Shown here: positions 11,901 through 23,780 of the stretch, piece after piece
Layout of the letters: every line of letters begins with the position of its first letter
How positions within the stretch are numbered: the first letter of the stretch is position 1
Source of the DNA: Liolophura sinensis
Taxonomy: Eukaryota > Mollusca > Polyplacophora > Chitonida > Chitonidae
Assembly (NCBI RefSeq): GCF_032854445.1
Contig: NC_088300.1
Location: 51,622,984 to 51,686,983, forward strand
Length of the DNA stretch: 64,000 nt
Direction: 5' to 3'
Translations under genes and position numbers: made by a program
The notes under the pieces: generated by a model
What the model was told of the DNA's origin: nothing
The model's input: the letters and a program-made list of their open reading frames with translations, nothing else
Database searches by the model: none

Positions 11901-14900
11901 CACGTACACTGTGAGCTGAATACTATTTGAAAACAAAACTAGCCGCTATTTTATCTCAAAACATAAACTTTCTTGTCCTACTTGTGTGGTACACATGAAA
12001 GGCATCTATATGAGACTTGATCAAGACAATACTCCAGCCATGTCCCACTCTTACCTGATTAGCTGGGTTGTCAGCCGTGTTTCTCTTCCTGTACTTCCTC
12101 TTCTCTCTCACCTCTGGAGCTTTAGGCTTGTCAGGGGACAGTGTGGGGGAGGCAGTAAGGATACAACCCAGGAACTCTGCCATCTCATCCTGAAAATACA
12201 TTGTTTAAATGGACTACAGTTAAACAGCATATATCATTTATTTGGGACTAACCCATACTCAGTGGTAAAGTATAGCAACAATACCACACATTATGTGATT
12301 ATATACAGAAAAAGCTATACAGTATCAGTACTTGAGTAAAAGCCAATTTTTTTTTATTAATTCTTCTTTAACATTTTTTATCATTACTATATTATGGTAG
12401 ATCCACAGACAAACTGAAGTGAGTGAGTGAGTGCTTGGGGTTTAACGTCGTACTCAACAATTTTTCAGTCATATGATGACGAAGGAATCATTAGGGTGCA
12501 TGTACGTGTAATGTGCCTCCTTGTTGCAGGACGGATTTACACCACTCTTTTATTTAGTGCTGCTTCACTGAGACGACTTACCGAAGGCAAGTAAGCTGCC
12601 CCGCCCGAGCCATTATACTGATAAGGGTCAACCAGTCGTTGCACTATCCCCTTCATGCTGAACGCCAAGCGAGGAAGTTACAACTTCCTATTTTAAAGTC
12701 TTAGATGTGAATCGATCAAGGATTGATCCTGGATCTACTGGTCCCGAAGAGGACGCTCTACCAACTGTGCTATCGGGGCCGGTACACACTGAAGAGTACC
12801 ACAAATAATAACACTGGTAATGTAATAATTTGCCAATACATTTTCATAAGCTAAAGACCAAATCCCAAGTGTTTTTTCCAGTCATTACAGGTACATGTAA
12901 CGGTACAGCAGATCACCCAGATTGACCAGCGAGATCTTGTAGTTTTAGATCAGATGGAAGCCAATGATTTTCTCCAGAATCCCTTCTGTTTCCTCGGCCA
13001 ATAAACCTGACCACACGTCAAAAATTCTTGGTAAAACGAAGTAATATTGTTTTTGTTTTCTTTTGTTTTGGGGTTGGGCATTGGGAGTGGGGGGGGGGGG
13101 GGGGGTGTACTCACCATGATGCATCTGTCGACCATGATCTGTGTTAAGCCTTCCTGTTTCTTCTTGGTACGGCTCATTCGTAACAGGTCATCTGCCCCTC
13201 CCACCACCAGCAGCCCATTCTCTGCTCTCATCTTCTCTCGCATGTCCTCGATGTCGTCCAGGTTACTTGTGTTGGCATGCTGACCAATCACAAAGTAGGT
13301 TGGGGTGCGGTTGTTCAGCAACTGGTCATCTACGTCCTGATATCAACATATAATTGATACAGAGTATGACATACCCAAAAATGACACTCTGTCCATATTT
13401 ACTACTTCCTGCAAAATCAATTAACTGACAGATTTAAAATTCCATTTAATCATTTCCTAACTGTTAATTGCTACACCCAAGAAGTTTTCACTTACATGAT
13501 GGTCGTCGGTATGACTGCAAGAACATGTGGCACTTTTTAGTGTATGTAATGTGCCTCCTTGTTACAGGACGGATTTCCACCGCTCTTTTATCTAGTGCTG
13601 TCTCACTAAAACAACTTACAGAAGGCAAGTAATTCGCCCCACCTGAGCCATTAAACTGATACGGATCAACAAGTATTTGCTGAATGCCAAGTGAGAAAGT
13701 TACAACTTCCTGTTCTTTAAGGTCTTAGGTGTGACCTGACCCAGGATTGACCCAGGATCTACCATCCCCAAAACGGACGCTCTATCAACTGTGCTATCAG
13801 TGTTGAAGAAAAAGTAGACTTGGCAAATTGCTACACAGATTGTCAAGACATATTTATTAGGTCACACTTCGGATTCTATCAGTTATACTATGTGGTTATG
13901 TGGATTTACAGGATCAGGAAGGCTACATATCACAAACTCCTCACCCCTCGTGTCCCATGAAGGCCCACCATCGGGAATCCCAGGCAGACAACAGCTGAAA
14001 CATTTTCCATCATGGACACCTGTTAACAAATGTGAAACCAGACTGTACTCAATACTTGTAAGTCAATGAGCTGGAACAATTGTACACGCTTGATAGAGAG
14101 ATGCATGACCATATGTATACAGCATAAAACCAATATTCTATGTGAAAAGTTCAGAAATAAATTCTCCCCCTTTCCAAACAAATGAGAGGATAGATGAAAG
14201 TGTCACTGTTAAAGGAAATGGGACAAATAAATAATAAACATGTCAGCCTAGATAAGTTTATATATTTACAAGACTGAATGTCTAAAACTGCTGATGAAAC
14301 TGAGTGGATCAGGGGAGATAACTCACATGAAGCAATACCTATACATACACCATCACCAAACTCCCTTCAAACTATTTCACACTTATGAACAACTAAAACT
14401 CAAAACTGCTCTGAGCATTCCCTTACTAATGAAATTGACAGCAAAAATATTCTAACAAGGAAGTGACAAAATGAAAAGAACAGTGTTTACCTGACAAGCA
14501 ATTGATGCCCCTACACTCCAGCCGAGTAACACAATGGGACGGTTTGGAAAGTGACTCTTCAGCTATCAGTGAGAACATAAGGATAGATATGTTAACAGTT
14601 TTCATTTGAGCTTTTTGTCCACTGCAGGGACAAAAATGTGTTGACATAACTGAAAATGGTTTATTTGTTTAATCTCTCATTAGTTATGAAACTATATGTA
14701 CTACTAGGAACAAGATGAACTGAAAATTTTGCAACAATTCTAAGCAAACATATTCATTTAGTCTGATACCAAATATACCAAAGACATTCTTGGTCACATT
14801 CAGAAATTTTTTTTCTTCAGCTTTGTGAATATCATTCTTTAACAGGTTTGAATCCAAACCAAAACCAATGTGTTCAAGTTTTGTTTTGTGCAAACAGGCC

Positions 14901-17900
14901 CTCTATAAACTTACAAGTTAAGCTGTTATCGTAAAACATTTCCAATGGCCAAATTTTCATTACGTTACTGGTGCTAAAAGATGGTGAAACTTCTTTGCCA
15001 TTTTTTTATGACAACATTGTATCTATTTAAAAAAGTTGGATCATCCTAAAATGTCAAATTTGTTTTCAGATTGAATACCACTATGTCTTAGGCTGTTTTG
15101 TTATTATGCGACACAATTATAAAACTCACCTCCTGTATTTTAGTCCTGACGGCTCCTACCAGTTGCTCCAGACACTGAGCCACACTAACACGCCCCCCTG
15201 TGTTTACAGACACAGGGATGACCTTCCCCAAGGTAGACAACTGTGCATTCCAAAATCTTGTACGTTTGTTGTACTGCGGGTTGGTGTGGGAGGGTCCAGT
15301 GGGTGCCACTACCAAGAGCGGGTTACCCGGCAGTTTCCTCTGCACAAAAAAAAAAACACGACATACACTGAAATTATTTCTTACCACAAAACCACACCAA
15401 GAATTTGCCAATAGATTGATATATTTCCTTTTGCAGCTCTTAAAATTTTACGCCTTCCCAACTGGCTTTTTGTTCTTACTTAGTTTTAACTTTTCCTTTA
15501 CAGAATTAGTTCTGAAAAATGTGTGTTTGTAGAATATAGCTTCTACACTCTATTTTGATATAACACAGAGAGATTGTGTCCAGTTATCCTTAAGCAATGT
15601 TTCAAGATAAACAGACAGAATTGTTGAAGCCTTCTGTTTGTGAAAAACATCAGAAGGCAAACTTGGCTGAGAGATACCTATCGAGGTACATAGTTCATAC
15701 AGTGCATATTATGGAATGTAGAGCCTATTATCAGTGATGAGGACTAACACAAGACAACAATAAGTTGAAAGATAACCTTAACAGTTGCTAGTGAGAAAGC
15801 TGAAGCTGTGGTAAGCAGAATTTTTTACCGGTTTCTGCTGGGACATATACTGTAGCACTGGGTCCCAGGCTTTCTTCAGCAGAGCTGTCAGTTCTTCTCC
15901 AGACACCGTCCCTGACCTGTTCACACTAACTGATGGTGCCACCATTCTGTCTATTAGCGTCGGTACCTTGCGTAACACATACAACAGGACTTAACTTCAA
16001 GAGTGTTACAAATTATGAATAAAGAGTGATCAACAGCATATGGTAAAAAGCTGCAAAATATCTAAACAAAGACCAAATAAAATCACACAGGTCTGACACT
16101 TAGAAATACTAGTCTAACCTGTGGAGCACAATATCTCCCTGAAACGCTTGTATTTTATCTAGCTGGCCAAAACAACACAAAGAAATTATACACACAGCAA
16201 AAGCTCTAAGATCAAGCTACAAGACATCACCCATTAAAGGAAGATTCTGCCAGCCAATTTTGATTCGAGTGCAAACTTAAGTGAAATATTTCAAATTTCA
16301 TTTTCGTGCTGTTTTTTTTTTCTCTTCAAAACAACAACAACAAAAAAAAAACAACACTGAAATTGGGAAATATTTGTCTAAACATAAAATTTTGTAGATC
16401 TATACAGTCCTATAAAACTTACCTTGGCTCGGAGAGTCTGCAGAGCATCCAGGTAAGCTGCTCTCAGAGGTAAACTCAGATTCTCTGCCAACACGCTATG
16501 TAGCCACTGGGTCAACTTGGTGTTCTGCTCAGATAAAGGCACATAACCGGTTTTAAATGTGATCAAACACCACTGACTATTTGCCACAACATTGTAACAT
16601 ATTGTAAACGACAATTTTATAGGATATTTCACTAATCAAAATGCATGCTGTACCATAAGTATTTGTGTATCTTCACAGAAGATAGGATTGGCGACGAATA
16701 TATGGGAGTCTGATTATGTGTTCAGATTTGTCACCAGGAGTGATCTTTCATTTTAAATTAAGCCTCTTCACCACTATATACATTTTTTCATGCAAAATAC
16801 AGCGCCAACTATATGGTCTCATTTTTGCTGTGAAACAAAGAAGAGCTTACTTACCCAGGTGACACTGCCCAAAGCTTGACGTAATCGCTTAGCTGTTTTG
16901 TCAACATTTATCCTTCTCAGTACTGGCTCATTACTTGTCTGAAACAACAAAATATTTTGGCCATAAAATATATCAAATAACAAACACAATGACAAAATTT
17001 CTATAACAGTCTGAATCACTAACTCCTGATGCATAATGATTCGGTTCATGAGACCTCCTATGCCATGGACACAATGTCTAAGTATCAGGCCTACATCTAA
17101 TCACACACACATTAGTGGTTGTTAAGGTTGGAAAAGACACCCTATCACATCAGATTCCGTGATCAGAATGTTTGAACACAAATATTTTTCCTTCAGAACG
17201 AATTTTCCAATGCTGCAGTTGTGCTCATATAAATGTAAATTAGATCCTCTTTTCATTCGTCTTTCCCTGGTGATCACGGCAACCATTCTTCATGAAAACC
17301 CTCTGATCCAAAGCCTGATCCCACATGACACAAACGCATCAGTTACACAAATAATTCATTAAATCTGGTAACTTACCACCTCATAGGTCAGTCTGGCAAG
17401 GCGGTCAGCCTGCAAAATCTTCATAACTTTGTTGAAGAGACGATTCTGCTGTAGGGTCCAACCAGTCCTGTGAAAACAGTTGATTGTCTTAATACAAATT
17501 TATACCTTAGTCTGTTCTTTACCGCTTTGTTTAAAAAAATGTAAAATCATGTTCTAATATTCTGTTTAAACTAATATTTAATTTTAATAATATTTTTTTG
17601 CCTTGCTTAACACTGCACATTTTCATATAATTATTAGTTTGTTAATTTCTGATGAAAAACAAAAACCCAAGAAACAAAGGATCCAAATTCTGCGCACAAC
17701 CTACATTCATGCTGCAGGATTGCCCATGTATTTGGGAAAAGGCTGAATTTCTAAATGCAAACAAAATTACCCAAGTACCCTCCAAGTACATAAATGTTAA
17801 CATGAATAATTATTTTTCAAGGAATATACTTTATTACTTAAAACTCTAAAATATTTTATTTACTTACATATTTATTTGAAATGGGTTTTACACAGTACTC

Positions 17901-19054
17901 AAGAACATTTCACTTTTACATCAGCACCCTGGTAAACTGGCACCCTGGAAACTGGTAAACATGCGTATGAGTGGAGAGGAACCCAGCATGTGCTGGACTT
18001 GAACTCAGAGCAACTCCAACTCTAACATAATAAATCCTACTCCCAACCTGGTGACATTATCTTCCCAGTCGTCAGGTCCCTCCTCAGAACAACTGTTTGT
18101 CACTTGGCGTTCACACTCCGTCATCATTGACCGTGCCTTGACTGGATCATATGGAACAACAGGCTTAAACGGTGGTGTTTCAACGTCAAGTTCCACATCA
18201 GGCTCACTGACAAATACAATTGAGGTTTAGTTTGACATTACACATATAACACAAACATGAATTCATGGCCATTCAGTACTGATCATCCATGATTTGTTAC
18301 AGAAATACTGGAAATCAACACAAAGCATGCTATGAACTGACCACTATAGATTTATTTATTTGACAGTTTTTCAGTGACCATTTTTCACTTATTTCATGCT
18401 TGTGAGACTAAACAACCAATCTCAGGCATGGATTTGCTGACCATCACTTATTGGAAACAAGTCCTGAGAACAATGAGAGTGGGGAAATCTCAAAACTCTG
18501 CTGTTCAAGACCACCACGCCAACAAAAAAAAAATATACTCAAGGAAAATTTACACTGTATACTGGGAAGCTTACAAGAACTTCATAAAAGTTTCCTGAGA
18601 GCCTTTCTTTGTGGCTATATATCTCCAGGTTAATGGTAAAAGATTCTAGCAAATGACTTGTAGTGGTAGGTGGTTCTCTTGAGAAGACAGCTATAGACAT
18701 AAATCATGGACACAAAAAATATCACTATTAATAGCTTATGCACACAAAGCACTTGACACCCTACAAATAAGTATGACACCTATGAATAAGGCGAGACATC
18801 TTTGTCTAACTGCTGACTCACACTATACTTTGTCCTCTTGGCAACTTGGCCATGAAGAGCATGCGGACTGGCTTAGCATGACTGGCATCTGGGTGAGCAC
18901 TCCAGGGTTTGGAGTAACAATGGTCAATGCTGACAAAGTCCACTTCTTGTTCCTGGCCCACAATGTGAGACAAGAAAGACTTCGATTTGGGGCGTGCCAC
19001 AGGAGATGTGCTAGCCTCCCCAGCAACACTATCAGGTGAAATTGGCACATCCAT
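8975..19054 (-). CDS. KANSL3: KAT8 regulatory NSL complex subunit 3, thirteen coding exons
   Basis: Subunit of the nuclear NSL complex (KAT8/MOF, KANSL1/2, WDR5, MCRS1, PHF20, HCFC1, OGT) that acetylates H4 at promoters; mammalian KANSL3 also binds spindle microtubule minus ends. Exons: 19054-18822, 18206-18048, 17467-17377, 16938-16855, 16524-16423, 15966-15829, 15339-15130, 14562-14491, 14019-13945, 13336-13115, 12189-12055, 11203-11077, 10794-8975; 3468 nt, 1155 aa, all GT-AG and in phase. The N terminus has [12 protein letters not shown], a family signature. The alpha/beta-hydrolase-like domain spans about 270-480, with GWSVG at 353-357 and VVGGADD at 432-438. A basic stretch at 490-498 (REKRKYRKR) and KRR at 556-558 are likely nuclear signals. 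Residues 551-1155 are one long Ser/Thr/Gly-rich exon with an RGG patch at 845-868. An acceptor (CTGCAG) 8 nt before the ATG shows that a noncoding first exon lies upstream; it was not located. Confidence 0.96.
10808..10890 (-). repeat. Possible SINE A remnant beside KANSL3 exon 13
   Basis: TTTATTTATTTATTCAATAG, then CTCAAGAATTTTTCACACAT, resemble the family A tail and 3' end in minus orientation. It lies within 15 bp of the exon 13 acceptor at 10795. Strongly diverged. Confidence 0.35.
12417..12783 (-). repeat. SINE B, near full length, KANSL3 intron 10
   Basis: tRNA-derived SINE in minus (gene-sense) orientation. Tail GTGAGTGAGTGAGTGCTTGG on the left; the tRNA-like head on the right complements to CGATAGCACAGTTGGTAGAG, an A box. 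Possible imperfect target duplications are AAACTGAAG (12411-12419) and ACACTGAAG (12785-12793). Close to the copy at 25012-25378. Confidence 0.9.
13089..13105. repeat. Homopolymer G17 next to the KANSL3 exon 10 donor
   Basis: A run of 17 G on the plus strand, read as C17 in KANSL3 pre-mRNA at intron 10 positions +10 to +26, directly after GTGAGTACA. Confidence 0.9.
13495..13805 (-). repeat. SINE B, older copy, KANSL3 intron 9
   Basis: Same family and orientation as the intron 10 copy but more diverged and lacking the CACT tail. It contains TGTGCCTCCTTGTTACAGGA, GTTACAACTTCCTGTTCTTT and a head remnant whose complement is GATAGCACAGTTGATAGAGC-like. Confidence 0.85.
17858..18015 (-). repeat. 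SINE A in KANSL3 intron 2
   Basis: TTTATTTGAAATGGGTTTTA, then CAGTACTCAAGAACATTTCA and a core ending GTGCTGGACTTGAACTCAGA, in minus orientation. It begins about 30 bp inside the intron from the exon 2 donor at 18047, which itself is a weak GTTGGG. Confidence 0.75.
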
Positions 19055-21629
19055 TGTCAATCCTGCAGAAATAAGGAGAATACCAAGAACTGAAAACAAA
19101 GACAAATAGCATACAAATGCATGGTCCAACAAGTAAGGATGAATTTTTCCATTTCAGGACATTATAAATGTAGACTGGGTGATTATGTGAGAACTTATCA
19201 CATAATATATTACTATCAAAAACTGCAGACATTTCACGCACTTGCTATTTTACTCAACCTTACAGGATCTACTTGCTCTGACACGGAGGTGAACAAATTT
19301 TTTGTAATACAACATATATTGTAGTACATAATTTTGCTTTACGACAACATATATCAAAAACTACTCATAGTTGTTGCTCACAACTTCTGTATGCTCTGCA
19401 GATTGTTCTGCTGTCTATCACACTATGATTTCCGGTTATCATCAGGTACAGGTACTCCGAATATCATCCATTGTTGTTCAGTTTTATTACTGTTAATGTA
19501 TAAGCTGATCACAATCTCCATTGTCTTGGCTGTTCTAATGACCTCAATGGTAATTTACAAGACAGAAAGAAGGCAAGACATTTTGAAGGCAATCGGAAGT
19601 AACATTTGTTCATACAATAAGATCTGCATCTTCAAGGGAGATCAGTACAATAAATACTACCAATTATGCATCCAGACCCATCCATGGATTTTGTTTTGTT
19701 TGATTCACAGGCTCGGTGAATCTCATAAATAATCGACAGATTCACTGAACTGAGTGACACAGAGATAACAGTAAAGTGGTCCATCTAAACAGATACAGTG
19801 TTATTTTAAAATCATGTGACATTTTGAATACAGCAGCTCGGCAGCATAGAACTTCTAGCAGTTAATGGGACAAGAAGACAGTGAGTTAATTATTTTCAAA
19901 AGTAAGGGTAAAAAATTACAATGGTAACATTTAAGATTCAACTGGAAATGACACAGACATAGGCAGAGGAGATAAGTTTGACTGCCATGAATGGGAGGGA
20001 GTTGGGAGTTTGAAATATGCCACATTCGCATTTCATACAGCCATTATTTTTTTTTCTAGTCAAATTGTCACAAGATTACACAGGGCGGAGGAGGTGGGTG
20101 CTAATTTTCACTTTATGACTTGCTATAATCTAGGACTGGCACGCTTACTACATTAAATACCTGTTTTGTTGAAACTCTACATTGCAAATAATATTCCCAT
20201 TTACAGTATCTTATCGCAAAAACAATAGAAAAAAATGAAAATACCGAGTAGAAAATATTATTTTAAAATTTTTTCACTTTTTTAGCCATTAAAAGCCACT
20301 TTAGCCTAAAATTAAAAAGGTCACTATCATGGCTGGTCTGTTCTGGTAAGTGATATAGCGCGCAGCATGAAATCCGAATGTGACTTATCCTCGCCATGTT
20401 TTAGGAGAGACAGGCATGAACTCAGTGATACAAGGATTGTCGGAATTTTATAACACAATTGAGTCCAGCTATTCTAAATACATCAACATTTAGGTGATTT
20501 GTCTTTTGCCTTCCTAAACTAAGACCATTGCACTTCGTGCATCATGGATTCGAACTTTGGTAGGTACAAAAGGAGCTGACAAGCTCTTTTTACTCTTGAT
20601 AGAATGGATATTATATTGACACGATGGTGCTGGCAAACCTGGTAGTGATAATTATAATTATTGTACAATGTCATTATGATAACGTAGTCGTAACATCCTG
20701 AGTTGTTAAACCGAATCAAATGGTGGAAAGTGACGACGTTCACATTCTAAACAGTGCCACGACAAAAAGAATAAGGCATTTGGTGGCAGGAAGCTATTAA
20801 ATTCTGGATTTTCTATTCTGACACAATATATGTCAGAAGTAAGTTTTGTTCCAAGCAATGTTTATCATCAAGTCTCAGTGAGGCAAATACGAAAACCAAT
20901 GCAACAACAACAACGTAAACAAAACGCGGTACTCCCAACATTTCGACATAGTGCTCATTCTGTACTAAGGTCAGTTGACGTTTGATTAGGTATGTTATCA
21001 GGCCTACCAAGGTTCAAGGGCCGACAATCTTCATTTCAGAAAATATAGCAAGAAAACAAATTCTTGAATATGAATCGTCAACCATCAAACTTGGGCCGAA
21101 GTTCCTTGTGGCGGAAAAATGTGCGAAAAGGAAAAGAGTTCTTAAGAGAATCATCGTTTCATGTAACTTAGATCACATGGTGAAATTACCTGATTGATAC
21201 ACCCAAGTCTTGCATGAACAGAAGTTTTATAAGTAATACTATCTTATTTTTTTCCTTTGTTTTGAGAATATCAAAAGAAATAAAGGAACAAAATAGTGCA
21301 AATTATGGCGCCGTAATATTAACAAGGGCGAGTAACTCATAGCACATCTGCATTAATTACCCGCCTTCACGTGTCTGTTTTTCTGTTTGTATGCCCCAAT
21401 GGACTGCTCAGAGTTTAAATTTAAACGCGAAATAGCTACGTTAATCATAACCATGAACCACCACCACGTACAGTATACATATACCGAAAAATACATTATA
21501 AAGACATCTTGAAGCACAGGATGAATTACACAAATGGCTCCCAATTCCTACAGTACTATAAGAACAGGAGATGGAGTCGTTCGAGGTAACATGCCTAGAG
21601 TGCACAAGCTCAAGTTGATATAGGATATT
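19055..21629. other. Upstream of KANSL3: 5' UTR intron and promoter region
   Basis: Eight nucleotides of 5' UTR (19062-19055) follow the CTGCAG acceptor. Beyond them I see no supported gene. Open frames at 19334-19732 (plus) and 20813-21010 (minus) encode hydrophobic peptides but start with non-ATG codons or lack any family resemblance. The KANSL3 first exon and promoter may lie here or as far out as about 22.8 kb. Confidence 0.4.
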
Positions 21630-21795
21630 TAATTTATTTATTTCAATGGGGTTTTACGCCATACTCAAGAAAATTTCACTTATAAGTCGGCGGCCAGCAT
21701 TATGGTGAGATGACAACGGGCAGAGTTCGGCGAGAACCCACGACCATTCTCAGGTTGCTGGTAGGCCTTATATCTCACGTACGAGGAAGCCAGCT
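21630..21795 (-). repeat. SINE A copy
   Basis: Minus orientation: TTTATTTATTTCAATGGGGT, GCCATACTCAAGAAAATTTC, CGGCGGCCAGCATTATGGTG and CAGGTTGCTGGTAGGCC follow in order. Ends at GAGGAAGCCAGCTGA; the tRNA-like head is lost. Confidence 0.85.
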
Positions 21796-22429
21796 GATCT
21801 GTTACATACGACAATATAATGTTAGCCTACTATTCGTCTACCCATTACCTCATACATATAATACTTACACAATACTGATAGGTAAAATTATGCCATAAAG
21901 AAACCCCTATCAGATTTGAGCCTTTACGTGCAGGCCTATCAACTGTCTCATTGCTGTTCAACTTATCATTAGCTTAACTTCCCAGGCTAACATATTCTAA
22001 GACAGTGTTAGTCAGTAACGCTTATCCTTTTCAGCTTTTTTATTTTTATTTCTTGATTTTTTGGGGGATCATATAGCGCTTTAAAACTGGCAGTAGCCTA
22101 TCGGTAGTCTTTAAAATGAAGGCCCTGAGTTATCCCCCTTCGTCCACACAACTAATTCTCTTCACTGTCAATCGGTACCAACACAAGGCACTGTGCTAAA
22201 AGCCACCGCTGGCAAGAATTGAAGTCATCATTCGACTGACAAAACCATACCCATGCAAATGCACCACAATTCTTAATCCACTACGTTTGTATTTGGATAG
22301 TTGTTATGTGCATCACTAATATGATTCGAAAACCGGTTTATAACTACATATATTTAAATCCAGGACTGGCTGTGAGAAAATGGCTGGCGCACAATTTTCC
22401 TCCCACCTTTTGTCAATTTCGACGAGTAA
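21796..22429. other. No gene recognised
   Basis: AT-rich noncoding DNA between the SINE at 21.7 kb and the hAT-like segment. No repeat identified. Confidence 0.4.
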
Positions 22430-22515
22430 TGGATCAAAATACAATTTCATTTTCAAGTACTTGAAAGTCCTTAAAAAAAGACAAATATTCCTGGAAACTC
22501 CTTGAAAATCTTAGT
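22430..22515 (+). mobile_element. hAT-like internal terminal sequence
   Basis: ACTTGAAAGTCCTTAAAAAA, then ATTCCTGGAAACTCCTTGAA, have the same composition and order as the segment at 23690-23780, in direct orientation. They resemble the subterminal sequences of animal hAT DNA transposons as I recall them. No transposase frame is seen between the two. Confidence 0.3.
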
Positions 22516-23689
22516 TTTTCCCTATCTTAAATATTGTCTGCTGACCGCCGAGTATGTAAATCGGGAGCTCGCTGATAATTCTCCCAGAATCAGGGCTTCC
22601 GCTGGCACTCGCCATTGTCGCAAAAATTTAGAACAATTTTTTGAAATGGGGATACAATTTGAAAAAGTGCGAAAGTTTTTGACGACAAATTTATTTACTT
22701 AAGAAAAATACAAACGTTATGCAAAATCTACCATAAGAGTGTTCTGGGGTGTTCAGCAGATTTTTGTAATTTTTCATATGAAAATAATCCACTTACTTTC
22801 ATTTCAAACAGCTTCATCTCGGCGAAACAACAACAACACAGTTGTATGGCGATTACTTGACAGAAATCTACAAGGGGCGGGTGGGGGGGGGGGGGGGGGT
22901 CAAAAAAGGGGAAAAAATCAAGGTAGAGTTAGACCTGTAAATGAAATGACCTCCCATGTAAAATTGAAACTTTTCCACTTAATAAAATATTTTGTTTTGG
23001 ATCCGAAGAAAATTAAATGTTTCAGAATATATGCCGTTACATAAATGTGCATGCCGTCTGGTTTTCCCTGTCAGACTGTGTTACTCCGATGTGCTGGTCA
23101 TAATGTTGTATTTAAAGAAACTGAATGTACAAATTAATTTCGTAACAAATTTTTCTGACAGAGGAAATTAGATTTTACTAGGATCCTACAGATAGGTTGA
23201 AAAAAGGATTGATTTGTTTTTTTTTTCAAAAAACAAAAACATGCTGCCAAGCCACGGTCCATTATTTTGATAATTGTTCTAAATGTAACGTTAAACAAAC
23301 TCAAGATATAGCTGGAAGAGACCAAACTGATTCTAGCAGTCACAACAAGGCAGCTAAAAACGAATTACAGAAGGAGACCTACAAGAGTCATGGCTGCTAA
23401 GGAAGTATGGCTAAAGAAAAATAGTATTTACTACAAAATCTGCTGAGTGGCTAATGTGACTGGCGGAAAAAATAGTAAAAATACTGACCCAGAGGAAGCT
23501 CTGCAAAATGATATATGGCGTTCATTTTTTTTTTGTACTGAGCCAAGACCGGGTTAAAGAATGTGTCGCATTACTGAGGTGAAGGGCAGATATTTCTTGC
23601 AAAACCTGCGTACAATTCAACATACATGCCTGCAAATTAAAGCATCTATAATTCAGACTTAAAATATAGACTATAATTTGCACCATGGT
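22516..23689. other. Possible transposon interior or KANSL3 5' region
   Basis: Contains a G17 run (22883-22899). A minus-strand ATG-containing segment ends in a good donor (AAA then GTAAGTGG at 22797-22790), which could be a KANSL3 leader exon. A 34-codon minus ORF lies at about 22616-22512. None is strong enough to call as a gene. Confidence 0.25.
22883..22899. repeat. Homopolymer G17
   Basis: Run of 17 G after GGGGCGGGT. Confidence 0.9.
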
Positions 23690-23780
23690 ATGTTAAAATT
23701 TTATAGCCTTGAAAATGACAAAAAACCCCTGGAAAACTCCTTGAATTTCATTTTCATATACCTGTACGAACCCCGAATTA
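23690..23780 (+). mobile_element. hAT-like 3' end
   Basis: CCTTGAAAATGACAAAAAAC, then CTGGAAAACTCCTTGAATTT and an end ACCTGTACGAACCCCG. Its complement begins CGGGGTTCGTACAGGT, similar to hAT terminal inverted repeats of the CAGGGTTCGTACAG type. This is from memory and no partner end was found. Confidence 0.35.

Noticed and set aside
19334-19732. 132-codon plus-strand frame with hydrophobic segments
   Set aside because: TTG start, AT-driven composition, no recognised family.
20813-21010. 65-codon minus frame with a strong hydrophobic stretch, as a membrane protein or KANSL3 5' exon
   Set aside because: Hydrophobicity comes from a GTTGTTGTT repeat; no splice or family support.
22512-22616. 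34-codon minus ORF starting MASASGSPDSG
   Set aside because: Short, beside a probable DNA-transposon end, and no family recognised.
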